Shown here piece by piece: positions 1 through 6,856 of a stretch of 17,199 bases of DNA. A program made the position numbers and the translations under genes. The notes beneath the pieces are model-generated. The model had not been told where the DNA came from and made no database searches. It saw only the letters and a program-made list of their open reading frames with translations. Source of the DNA: RSA11 sp965652565 (GTDB lineage Bacteria; Actinomycetota; Thermoleophilia; Solirubrobacterales; 70-9); the NCBI GenBank assembly GCA_965652565.1, contig CBFGWL010000063.1:1-17199 (forward strand). The letters are read 5' to 3'. Each line of letters opens with the position of its first letter. Position 1 is the first letter of the stretch.

Positions 1-71
1 TGGGGCTCGCCGCGGCGCTGGCCTTCGGCATGTCCGAGACCTTCCTCGAGCGCGACTTCGACGACGTCTAG
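1..71 (+). CDS. 3' end of an unidentified rightward gene (partial)
   Basis: Only the last 22 codons and a TAG stop (69-71) are present, with the reading frame starting at base 3. The visible tail contains GLAAALAFGMSETF and ends in an acidic ERDFDDV. Codon use is GC-rich at third positions, as in the neighbouring genes, which supports real coding. The stop overlaps the ligD stop on the other strand in a shared CTAG, so the two genes converge tail to tail. The family cannot be recognised from so short a piece. An antisense artefact is possible but less likely, because ligD ends exactly here. Confidence 0.5.
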   Translation, partial: GLAAALAFGMSETFLERDFDDV

Positions 72-1567
72 GCGTCTGCGGCCGGCGCATCGGGCCCCGC
101 CTGCGCCGCGGGTGGGTCGGCCGGCTCCTCGCGCACCACGTCGCGCGCAGCCTTGTCCTCGCGCAGCCCCTTGTAGGAGGGGTGGCGCAGCGTGCCGACG
201 CGGGTCCACTCGGCGAACTCGACCTCGCAGACGAGCTCGGGCTCCGTGAAGGTCGCGCCCTTCTCGGGCTGGCGGCCCTCGAACGGGCTCGTGTCGCGCT
301 CCAACGGAGCCAGCCGCTCGCGCAGCATGCGCAGCTCGGAGGCGTCGAAGCCCGTGCCGACCTTGCCCGCGTAGCGCAGCCGGCGCTGCTTGCCGTCGCG
401 CTCGAAATAGCCGACCAGCAGGGCGCCGAGCTCGCCCTCGCGGCGGCCCTTGCCCGGCACCCAGCCGCCGATCACGACCTCCTGGCCGCGCACGTTCTTC
501 ACCTTGAGCCAGTCGCGCGTGCGCTTGCCGGGCACGTACGCGCTGCCGAGGCGCTTGGCGATGATGCCCTCGAGCCCCTGCTTGCGGCTCGCCTCGAGCA
601 GGGCGGCGCCGTCGCCGCGGTGGTACGCCGGCGTCTGCCAGCGCTCGCCGGCGAGCTCGAGCGCCTCGAGCTTGGCGCGACGCTCCTCGTAGGGGAGCCC
701 CATGAGCGAGCGCCCGTCGAGGTGCAGGAGGTCGAACGCCATATAGGTGACGGGCGTGCTCTCGCGCAGCCGGCGGATCGCGGCGTCGGATTCGACGTGG
801 ATGCGCCGCTGCAGCCGCTGAAAGCTGGGTCGCCCCTCCTCGTCGAAGGCGACGAGCTCGCCGTCGAGCAGCGCCTCGCGCGCGCCGAGCTGCTCGAGCA
901 TGCCTCGTATCTCGGGATAGCGGTGGGCGACCTCCTTGCCGTTGCGCGTCACGAGTCGCAGGTGCCCCGGCTCGCAGTAAGCGAGGGCGCGCACGCCGTC
1001 CCATTTGATCTCGTAGGCCCAGTTCTCGTCGTCCTCGGGAAGCCGCGCGAGCGTCGCCTTCATCGGCTCGATCACACCGGGAAGCGGCTCGCGATCCGGG
1101 TCGGCCGGGTCCATGCGGTGGATCATCCAGTCGTCGCCCCGCGTGTGAAAGAGCGCGTAGCGGCCCCGCAGCTTCTCGCCGCGGAAGGTCGCGACGACCT
1201 TCGACCCGGTGAACTTTTCAGCCTCGTAGGTCCCGGCGTCCCAGATCGTCATCGTGCCGGCGCCGTACTGCCCCTTCGGGATCTCGCCTTGAAACGTCAG
1301 GTACTCCAGAGGGTGGTCCTCGGTGTGGACCGCGAGCCGGTTCTGCTCGGGGTCGAGCGGGATGCCGCGCGGCAGCGCCCACGACACCAGCACGCCGTCG
1401 CGCTCCAGCCTCAGGTCCCAGTGGAGCCGCCGGGCGTGATGCTCCTGAATCACGAAGCGCGCGCCCTCCCCGCCCGCTTGGCCGGAGCCCTGCCCGTCGA
1501 CGCCGGGCTCGGGCGTCGCGCCGGGCTCGCGCTTGGCGCGGTAGCTCTTCAGGCGATCCTTGGCCAC
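68..1567 (-). CDS. ligD: Two-domain LigD: 3'-phosphoesterase plus ATP-dependent DNA ligase
   Basis: A 499-residue non-homologous end-joining ligase that would clean 3' ends and seal nicks using ATP. The phosphoesterase domain spans about 36-160. It carries the family's metal/phosphate ligands: H43, H49, D51 and R53 in QEHHARRLHWDLRLE, then H85 and Y89 in EDHPLEY. The ligase nucleotidyltransferase and OB domains span about 165-480, with adenylated Lys188 in EIKWDGVR, AFDLLHLDG at 278-286, LEGIIAKR at 332-339 and WLKVKN at 353-358. The primase-polymerase domain of three-domain LigD is absent, so a separate LigD-type polymerase and Ku are expected elsewhere. The start is GTG, with AAGGGGG 4 bases upstream (1572-1578). 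The gene lies 55 bases downstream of the SGNH gene and may share its transcript. Residues 1-35 and 481-499 look like disordered tails. Confidence 0.93.
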   Translation of the reverse strand: MAKDRLKSYRAKREPGATPEPGVDGQGSGQAGGEGARFVIQEHHARRLHWDLRLERDGVLVSWALPRGIPLDPEQNRLAVHTEDHPLEYLTFQGEIPKGQYGAGTMTIWDAGTYEAEKFTGSKVVATFRGEKLRGRYALFHTRGDDWMIHRMDPADPDREPLPGVIEPMKATLARLPEDDENWAYEIKWDGVRALAYCEPGHLRLVTRNGKEVAHRYPEIRGMLEQLGAREALLDGELVAFDEEGRPSFQRLQRRIHVESDAAIRRLRESTPVTYMAFDLLHLDGRSLMGLPYEERRAKLEALELAGERWQTPAYHRGDGAALLEASRKQGLEGIIAKRLGSAYVPGKRTRDWLKVKNVRGQEVVIGGWVPGKGRREGELGALLVGYFERDGKQRRLRYAGKVGTGFDASELRMLRERLAPLERDTSPFEGRQPEKGATFTEPELVCEVEFAEWTRVGTLRHPSYKGLREDKAARDVVREEPADPPAAQAGPDAPAADA

Positions 1568-1622
1568 TGCGCCCCCTTACCCGGAACCCCGGGCGAGGCC
1601 ACCGGATCCACGCGACCCGCGG

Positions 1623-2642
1623 CTACGGGCTCGGCAGCCGCTGGCCGAGCTGACGCCACAGCTGCCGGGAGTACGTTGCAGTGAGGTGGTTGTTGTCCCG
1701 GTAGACGATCCGGTTGCGGATCACCGCGTGGCAGCGCCGCTTGGGGCAGAAGACCGGCGCCAGGTTCACCAGCCTCGCATGCTTCACGCGCTTCACCACG
1801 CCCTTCTCGAAGGACTGGCGATCGTGGCTGCGCTTCACCTTGAACGCACACCGACCCAGCCTGTTGCGGTTCTTCTGCACGCACGGCGGGATCGCGTGCG
1901 GCGCCTTGGGCGGGTCCTTCATGACCGCGAGCTGAGCGCCCGTGAGGCTGCGCATCTTGCGCAAGAACTTCGTGTACCCAGTGCGCAGCATGCGCCGGTT
2001 GCGGACGGTGGTGCGTGGGACGATCTTCCCCTTGCGCATCGCCTTGTGCCAGATCCAGCCGCTGGTGACGACGAGATCGGGTCTGCTCTTGCTGAGGCGC
2101 TTGAACACGTATCGGTGCCATTTCAGGCACTCGCGGTAGCCGCGACCGACGCGCCGGTTGTAGACGAGCTGGCTGAAGGGCGGACAGCCGACCTTGGAGA
2201 GGGCGACGAGCCTCCAGCCGCGCTGTTTGGCCACGCGGTTCAGCGCGGGGAAGTACATGAGGGCGTGCGAGTCGCCGATCAGGGCGACCGTGGTCTTCGA
2301 CTTGCGGGCGCCGTAGACGCATCGCTTGGAGGTGACCTCGGGGGCGTCCGCCTGACAGCCCTGGTCGAACATCCGCGACTTGTCCTTCGTCGCCTTCGAC
2401 GGCTTCGGCCTCAGCTTGCCGGCGCGCTTCTGGTGAACGTTGGGCGCGACGGCCGGATCGCTCTTCGCGTTCGCGAGCGTGGTCGCCTCACCACGGCCCG
2501 GAGTAGGGCCGGGATCGCTGCTGTCGGCGATCAACGCGAGAACCAGGCAGACCGCCAACGCACCGATGACCATCAGTGGTACGACGCGTCCCTGCCACGT
2601 CCCGCGCGTCCTGGGTGGACGCGAATCGGACACTGCATTCAC
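1623..2642 (-). CDS. Membrane-anchored SGNH-domain protein (acyltransferase-type SGNH, no AT3 domain)
   Basis: A 339-residue protein with one hydrophobic segment (about 20-39) near the N terminus and a basic flank before it, so the rest probably lies outside the membrane. A Pro/Lys-rich spacer (45-95) leads to an SGNH hydrolase-like domain. GDSHA at 123-127 gives nucleophile Ser125, and DNNHLT at 316-321 gives Asp316 and His319, matching the Ser-Asp-His triad. This is the type of SGNH domain usually fused behind the ten-helix acyltransferase-3 domain in OafA/OatA-like O-acetyltransferases. Here that membrane domain is missing. Eight cysteines after residue 95 fit disulfides in an exported domain. 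O-acetyl transfer or esterase activity on a cell-wall glycan is an inference. The start is GTG (2642) with no clear Shine-Dalgarno; GTG at 2633 is an alternative. Confidence 0.75.
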   Translation of the reverse strand: MNAVSDSRPPRTRGTWQGRVVPLMVIGALAVCLVLALIADSSDPGPTPGRGEATTLANAKSDPAVAPNVHQKRAGKLRPKPSKATKDKSRMFDQGCQADAPEVTSKRCVYGARKSKTTVALIGDSHALMYFPALNRVAKQRGWRLVALSKVGCPPFSQLVYNRRVGRGYRECLKWHRYVFKRLSKSRPDLVVTSGWIWHKAMRKGKIVPRTTVRNRRMLRTGYTKFLRKMRSLTGAQLAVMKDPPKAPHAIPPCVQKNRNRLGRCAFKVKRSHDRQSFEKGVVKRVKHARLVNLAPVFCPKRRCHAVIRNRIVYRDNNHLTATYSRQLWRQLGQRLPSP

Positions 2643-2732
2643 CGTAGCAACCGAGGGGCCGGCGGCGACACGCTTCGGCCGCCGTCAGCGGCAAGCAGGC
2701 GTGTGTCTCCACGGCGTGCAAAAGTACGCGCG
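2643..2732. promoter_or_regulatory. Divergent intergenic region between the SGNH gene and the oxidoreductase
   Basis: These 90 bases separate two divergent genes and so should hold both promoters. A 7-bp dyad, CGGCGGC at 2660-2666 and GCCGCCG at 2678-2684, is visible. I see no convincing -35/-10 pair on either strand and no strong ribosome binding site for either GTG start. The assignment rests on position only. Confidence 0.25.
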
Positions 2733-4094
2733 GTGGCGAGCCGCGAATTCGACGCGATCGTGGTGGGTGCGGGCCCCGCTGGGGAGGTCGCGGCCGGGCG
2801 GCTCGCGAGCGGCGGGCTCGAGGTCGCCATCGTCGAGCGCGAGCTGATCGGGGGCGAGTGCTCGTTCTACGCCTGCATGCCCTCCAAGGCGCTGCTGCGC
2901 CCCGGCGAGCTGCTCGCTGAGGTCGGCCGGGTCCCGGGCGTCGCCGACGGCGCGCAAGGGCTCGACGCGCGCGCGGCGCTGGCGCGGCGCGACGAGGTGA
3001 TCCACGATCTCGACGACGAGTCGATGCTCCCGTGGCTCGAGGAGCGGGGCATCGCGCTCTACCGCGGGACGGGGAGGCTCGACGGCGAGCGGCGCGTGCG
3101 CGTCGGCGAGGACGAGCTGACCGCTAGACGAGCGGTGATCATCGCGACCGGCACGGCCGCGTCGCTACCCCCGCTCGACGGGTTGGACACCGCGGAGCCA
3201 TGGACAAACCGCCAGGGCACGACGGCGGGCGAGGTGCCCGCCAGCCTGATCGTCCTGGGCGGTGGGCCGGTCGGCTGCGAGCTCGCCCAGGCCTGGCGCA
3301 CTCTGGGCGCGCAGGTGACGCTCGTCGAGCTCGCCGATCGTCTCCTCGCCAACGAGGAACCCTTCGCGAGCGAGCAGGTCGCGAGCGCGTTGCGCGAACG
3401 GGGCGTCGACGTGCGCCTGGGCGCCGAGCCGCAGCGGGTCGAACGGTGCGAGGGTGCGGCGGTCCTCACGTTGGCCGATGGCGAGCTCTCAGCCGAGCAG
3501 ATCCTCGTCGCGGCGGGGCGCCGCCCAAGGACGGAGGAGCTCGGCTTGGAGACGGTCGGGCTTGAGCCCGGCGAGTGGATCGAGGTCGACGATCGTTTGC
3601 GGGTCCCCGGACGGGATTGGCTCTACGCGATCGGCGACGTGAACCACCGGGCGCTGCTCACGCACGCCGGGAAGTACCAAGCCCGGATCGCAGCCGACGT
3701 GATCCTCGGGAAGGACCTCCAGGCAACCGCCGATCTCGCGGGCCCGCCGCGAGTCACGTTCACGGATCCGGAGGTCGCCGCCGTGGGGCTCACCCTCGAC
3801 GCGGCCCGGGAGCGCGGGATCGACGCCCGCGCGGTCGACGTGACCACGTCGGGCAATGCAGGGGCGAGCTTTCTCGGGCGCAATACCGAGGGCACGTCGC
3901 GCCTGGTGATCGACGAACGGCGCGGCGTCGTCGTGGGCGCTACCTTCGTCGGCTTCCAGACGGCGGAACTCTTGCACGGGGCGACGATCGCGATCACCGC
4001 CGGGGTCCCACTGGAGCGCTTGCGGCACGCGATCGCACCGTTTCCGACCCGCAACGAGGTCTGGCTCTACCTGCTCGAGGAGTACGGGCTCTAG
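2733..4094 (+). CDS. FAD-dependent pyridine nucleotide-disulfide oxidoreductase (Lpd/MerA-like, divergent)
   Basis: A 453-residue class I flavin disulfide reductase. The FAD-binding GAGPAG is at 12-17. The redox pair Cys43/Cys48 lies in GGECSFYACMPSK (40-52), with the CxxxxC spacing of dihydrolipoamide dehydrogenase and mercuric reductase. The second Rossmann GGGPVG is at 176-181, with Glu199 at the end of the next strand, which suggests NADH over NADPH. The flavin YAIGD is at 298-302, followed by a dimerisation domain (about 337-453). The usual C-terminal HxHPTxxE is replaced by APFPTRNE, so Phe437 sits where the catalytic His should be, while Glu442 keeps its spacing. It lacks MerA's metal-binding domain and C-terminal Cys pair, and no 2-oxoacid dehydrogenase gene is nearby, so a role as lipoamide dehydrogenase is doubtful and the substrate is unknown. 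The GTG at 2733 was chosen because the FAD motif follows within 12 residues; longer in-frame ORF extends antisense over the SGNH gene. Confidence 0.85.
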   Translation: MASREFDAIVVGAGPAGEVAAGRLASGGLEVAIVERELIGGECSFYACMPSKALLRPGELLAEVGRVPGVADGAQGLDARAALARRDEVIHDLDDESMLPWLEERGIALYRGTGRLDGERRVRVGEDELTARRAVIIATGTAASLPPLDGLDTAEPWTNRQGTTAGEVPASLIVLGGGPVGCELAQAWRTLGAQVTLVELADRLLANEEPFASEQVASALRERGVDVRLGAEPQRVERCEGAAVLTLADGELSAEQILVAAGRRPRTEELGLETVGLEPGEWIEVDDRLRVPGRDWLYAIGDVNHRALLTHAGKYQARIAADVILGKDLQATADLAGPPRVTFTDPEVAAVGLTLDAARERGIDARAVDVTTSGNAGASFLGRNTEGTSRLVIDERRGVVVGATFVGFQTAELLHGATIAITAGVPLERLRHAIAPFPTRNEVWLYLLEEYGL

Positions 4095-4095
4095 C

Positions 4096-6309
4096 TCAGA
4101 CAGTGAGCCGCCCGCGCAGCTCTTGGCGCAGTTCCCGGGGCAGGCCCGGGATGTACTCGAGCTCGTCGAGCGAGGTGAACCCGCCGGCGCGCTCGCGGTA
4201 GGCGAGCACGCGGCCCGTCTGCGTCACGGAAAGGCCAAGCGTGCGCAGGTCGTCGTAACTCGCGGCGTTGATGTTGAGCGGCTCCCCGCCGTGATCGGGC
4301 GCTCGCGAGTCCGGGTGCTCCCCGGACCCCGCCTCCTCGTCGTTGGAGCCTTCGGGGTCCGCTTCGGGCTCGGCCGGGACGTCCCGCGCGGCCTGGTCTT
4401 CGATCGCCACGGCGACGCCGCCCGCCTCCGCGTCGCTTTCGCTTCCGGCCTCCGGCTCTGGATCCATCCGCGGCGCCGTCTCGGCCTCCGGGCCCGCCGA
4501 CTCCTCCTCCGGCGGCGCCTGCTCGGCGTCGAGGCCCACCGGCGCGTCCTCGGTTGGGGCTACGTCGGGCTCTGGGATTCCCTGCTCCGGTGCGGCCGGC
4601 TCCTCGGGGCGTGCCTCGGGATCTCCGACGAAGATCCGCGGGGGATCTACCTCGGGGATCGGCTCGGCGATGCGCTCCACGGCCTGGCGAGCGCGCTGCT
4701 CGGCCTCCGCCGCGCGCCGCTCGGCCTGCGCGATCCGGTCGAGTAGCTCACGCAGGCGCGCTGCCCGCTCCGCCTCCTGCTCCTTGAGCTGCGCGAGTCG
4801 CTCCGCGCGCGCCGCGCGCTCCTCCAGCTCGGCGGCGCGCGCCTCGACCTCTTCCAGGCGCTGTGCTGCCAGCTCCATGGCGCTGATCGTCCGCTGCTGG
4901 TTCTCGATGAGGCGCCGCTCGCGCTCCTCCAGCTCGCGGGCTAGAGCCTCCTGTTGCTCGCGTCGCTCGTTCAGCTTGCGCTCGGCTGCGCGCAGCTCGG
5001 CGAGCAGGGCGCTCGCCTCAGTCGATGCGGGCAGCGCCTCGGCCTCAGCGCGGTCGCTCGCCGCCTGCGCAGCGGCGGCGCTCGCGGTGCGGACCCGCTC
5101 CTGGGCCTCGGCGCGTGCCGCACGCATGCGCTCCTCGGCCTCGCGCTGGGTGCGCTCGACCTCTCGGATGCGCCGCTCGGCCTCGGCCCTGATGCGCTCA
5201 TCGTCGGGGGCGGACGGGGTCTCGGCGGCTGGGGGTGTGGGGATGTTCGGGGCACTCGGCGGGTCCGCCGCCGGCTCCGCGGCGCGCGCGTCGAGCCGCG
5301 CCAACGCGGCCCGCTCCGCCGCCGCGCGGATCGCGCGCTCCGCCGCGGCGCGCGCGGCGCTCGTTGCCGCCTCGGCCTCGCTCGCGGCCACTTCGCTGGG
5401 CGCGGGCTCGTTCGTCCCCGTCTCGCCGTGCAGGCCGTCAGCTGCCTCGGCCACAGCGCCCGCCCCGGCCTCGCCCGCGCTGGGATCGGGGGCGGTGAGT
5501 TTCTGCTCCGCGTGCTGCGCCGCTGCCGCGCCGGACTCCTCCGACGCCGGCTCGCGGCTCGTCGCCTCGGGCTTCTCCTCCGCCGGCCTCACCGCAGGCG
5601 CCGGGGGCGTCGTGGCGGCCGGCTGGTGCACGATCGTCACGAGCTCCGGGGAGGCATCGCCGCCGGCGACCTCGCTCGCCGGCGTGTCGGTCGTCGGAGA
5701 TTGCTCGGGCGCCGACCCGGCGCCACCCTGCGCCGCATCGGGCGGCGGCGTGGGCTCATCCTTCGGGGCCCCGCGAGCCGCGCGGCGCGCCGCACGCTCG
5801 CGGCGGCGCAGCTCGGCGGCCTCCTTGCGCGCGGCGCGGGCGCGCTCCTGCTCCGCCTTGCGCGCGGCCGCACGCGCCGCGCGCTCACGGCGCCAGCGCG
5901 CCATCCAGGACTCCCGGTCGGCTTTGCGCGCCTCGCGTTCGGCGCGCTCGCGTTCCTTCGCCGCGCGCTTGGCGGCCTTCTCCTCCTCACGCTTGCGGCG
6001 CGCCTCCTCCTTGCGTTCTCGCCGTTCTTGGGCGCGACGGGCGCGGGGGCTGAGCTGCGCGGCTTGGCTGTCGCCCTCGTCCTTGGCCTCGGCCGAAGCC
6101 GCGTCCTCGCCGGCCGGTACCGACTCGCCGCTGTGGGCCGCCGTGTCCGCCGCGGCGCCGGTTACCGGATAGGCGGTCGGGGGCGTCGCAGGGGGCGGCA
6201 CGGAGCCTCCTCCCCCCTCGTCCGCAGAGCTTTGGTCCGGCGCCGGGTTGGCATCCTTGCCGTCCGGGCTCTGCTCGTCTGAGCGTCGGTGAAGACGAAA
6301 CGAGCGCAT
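4096..6309 (-). CDS. Large Ala/Glu/Arg-rich coiled-coil protein with C-terminal ComEA-like helix-hairpin-helix
   Basis: A 737-residue protein with no predicted signal peptide or membrane segment, so probably cytoplasmic. Regions in order: disordered N terminus (1-87); a highly charged Arg/Glu/Ala/Lys helix (88-180); a Pro/Ala/Glu linker (181-320); Ala-rich helices and a long coiled coil (about 320-350 and 375-555); an acidic Pro/Glu/Asp linker (556-675); and a tandem helix-hairpin-helix (679-737) starting NINAASYDDL. ComEA-type HhH domains bind DNA without sequence specificity. Here the usual hairpin GIG triplets are degenerate (GLS near 694 and GLP near 723), so DNA binding is uncertain. ComEA itself is about 200 residues and membrane-anchored; this protein is neither. 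The ATG at 6309 has no Shine-Dalgarno. It lies 73 bases after smpB, behind a stem-loop, so it could be the operon's last gene or a separate unit. Function not recognised. Confidence 0.82.
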   Translation of the reverse strand: MRSFRLHRRSDEQSPDGKDANPAPDQSSADEGGGGSVPPPATPPTAYPVTGAAADTAAHSGESVPAGEDAASAEAKDEGDSQAAQLSPRARRAQERRERKEEARRKREEEKAAKRAAKERERAEREARKADRESWMARWRRERAARAAARKAEQERARAARKEAAELRRRERAARRAARGAPKDEPTPPPDAAQGGAGSAPEQSPTTDTPASEVAGGDASPELVTIVHQPAATTPPAPAVRPAEEKPEATSREPASEESGAAAAQHAEQKLTAPDPSAGEAGAGAVAEAADGLHGETGTNEPAPSEVAASEAEAATSAARAAAERAIRAAAERAALARLDARAAEPAADPPSAPNIPTPPAAETPSAPDDERIRAEAERRIREVERTQREAEERMRAARAEAQERVRTASAAAAQAASDRAEAEALPASTEASALLAELRAAERKLNERREQQEALARELEERERRLIENQQRTISAMELAAQRLEEVEARAAELEERAARAERLAQLKEQEAERAARLRELLDRIAQAERRAAEAEQRARQAVERIAEPIPEVDPPRIFVGDPEARPEEPAAPEQGIPEPDVAPTEDAPVGLDAEQAPPEEESAGPEAETAPRMDPEPEAGSESDAEAGGVAVAIEDQAARDVPAEPEADPEGSNDEEAGSGEHPDSRAPDHGGEPLNINAASYDDLRTLGLSVTQTGRVLAYRERAGGFTSLDELEYIPGLPRELRQELRGRLTV

Positions 6310-6354
6310 CAGCGCCGTATGGTCGCATGCGCGCCAGCGTCCCGCATCGCAATG

Positions 6355-6380
6355 GGCGCCGCCGGCGAGTGGGCGGCGCC
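6355..6380 (-). terminator. Stem-loop directly after smpB (no U-tract)
   Basis: A perfect 9-bp inverted repeat, GGCGCCGCC at 6355-6363 and GGCGGCGCC at 6372-6380, with an 8-base loop, begins 3 bases after the smpB stop. No T-run follows on the leftward strand, so it is not a classical intrinsic terminator. It could be a pause, an attenuator or an mRNA-stabilising hairpin between smpB and the coiled-coil gene. Confidence 0.4.
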
Positions 6381-6382
6381 GC

Positions 6383-6856
6383 TCAGCGCATCCGATAGCG
6401 GGTTTCGCGCTCGATCTCGCGGCGCACGTCGCGGTCGCGGATCTCGCGCCGGCGGTCGCGACCTTCCTTCCCGCGCGCCAGGGCGAGCTCGACCTTCGCG
6501 CGCGGGCCCTTGAAGTAGACGCGGGTGGGCACGAGGGTCAGTCCCTTCTGCTGCGTGCGGCCGATGAGACGTTCGATCTCGTAGCGGTGCAGGAGAAGCT
6601 TGCGCGGCCGCTCGGGCTCGTGGTTGTCGCGCGCGGGTGGATACGGCGCGATGTGCATGTTGCGCAGCCACACCTCACCGTCCTCGACGACGGCGTAGGC
6701 ATCGGAGAGCTGCACCTTACCCGCGCGCAGCGACTTGACCTCGGTCCCCAGCAGCTCGATCCCAGCCTCGAACTTCTCGAGGAACTCGTAGCGATGCGAA
6801 GCGCGGCGATTCGTCGCGACGTCGCCCGGCGCGGCCTTGCGCTTCTTGCGAGCCAT
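6383..6856 (-). CDS. smpB: SsrA (tmRNA)-binding protein SmpB
   Basis: A 157-residue protein that binds tmRNA and delivers it to ribosomes stalled on non-stop mRNA. Family hallmarks run the full length: FEAGIELLGTEVKSLR (29-44), the DGEVWLRNMHIAPY stretch (59-72), HEPERPRKLLLHR (79-91), and GLTLVPTRVYFKG (105-117). The basic C-terminal tail with RREIRDRDVRREIER (136-150) occupies the empty mRNA channel in the family. Length is normal. The ATG shares its A with the rnr stop in TGATG, so the two are probably translationally coupled. A strong GGAAGGAGG lies about 6 bases upstream, inside the end of rnr. Its pairing with rnr fits their known joint role in trans-translation. The tmRNA gene ssrA is not visible in this window. 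Confidence 0.97.
   Translation of the reverse strand: MARKKRKAAPGDVATNRRASHRYEFLEKFEAGIELLGTEVKSLRAGKVQLSDAYAVVEDGEVWLRNMHIAPYPPARDNHEPERPRKLLLHRYEIERLIGRTQQKGLTLVPTRVYFKGPRAKVELALARGKEGRDRRREIRDRDVRREIERETRYRMR

Noticed and set aside
182..1684. 500-codon rightward open frame opposite ligD
   Set aside because: It is antisense to a gene with complete catalytic motifs. Long open antisense frames are expected at this GC content, and its translation is low-complexity Ala/Leu/Arg/Val.
1560..2732. Rightward open frame running into the oxidoreductase from 1560
   Set aside because: It lies antisense to the SGNH gene and has no recognisable fold. The FAD motif starts just after the GTG at 2733, so the upstream part is treated as non-coding.
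4096..4275. Calling the HhH gene comEA (DNA uptake)
   Set aside because: There is no membrane anchor and no comEC-type channel gene nearby, the hairpin triplets are degenerate, and the length is several-fold too great.
4343..6172. 609-codon rightward frame opposite the coiled-coil gene
   Set aside because: The translation is Ser/Ala/Arg low complexity, mirroring the Ala/Glu/Arg repeats of the real gene. The real strand ends in a recognisable HhH domain.
6310..6382. tmRNA (ssrA) next to smpB
   Set aside because: The gap is only 73 bases, far too short, and contains just a simple hairpin.
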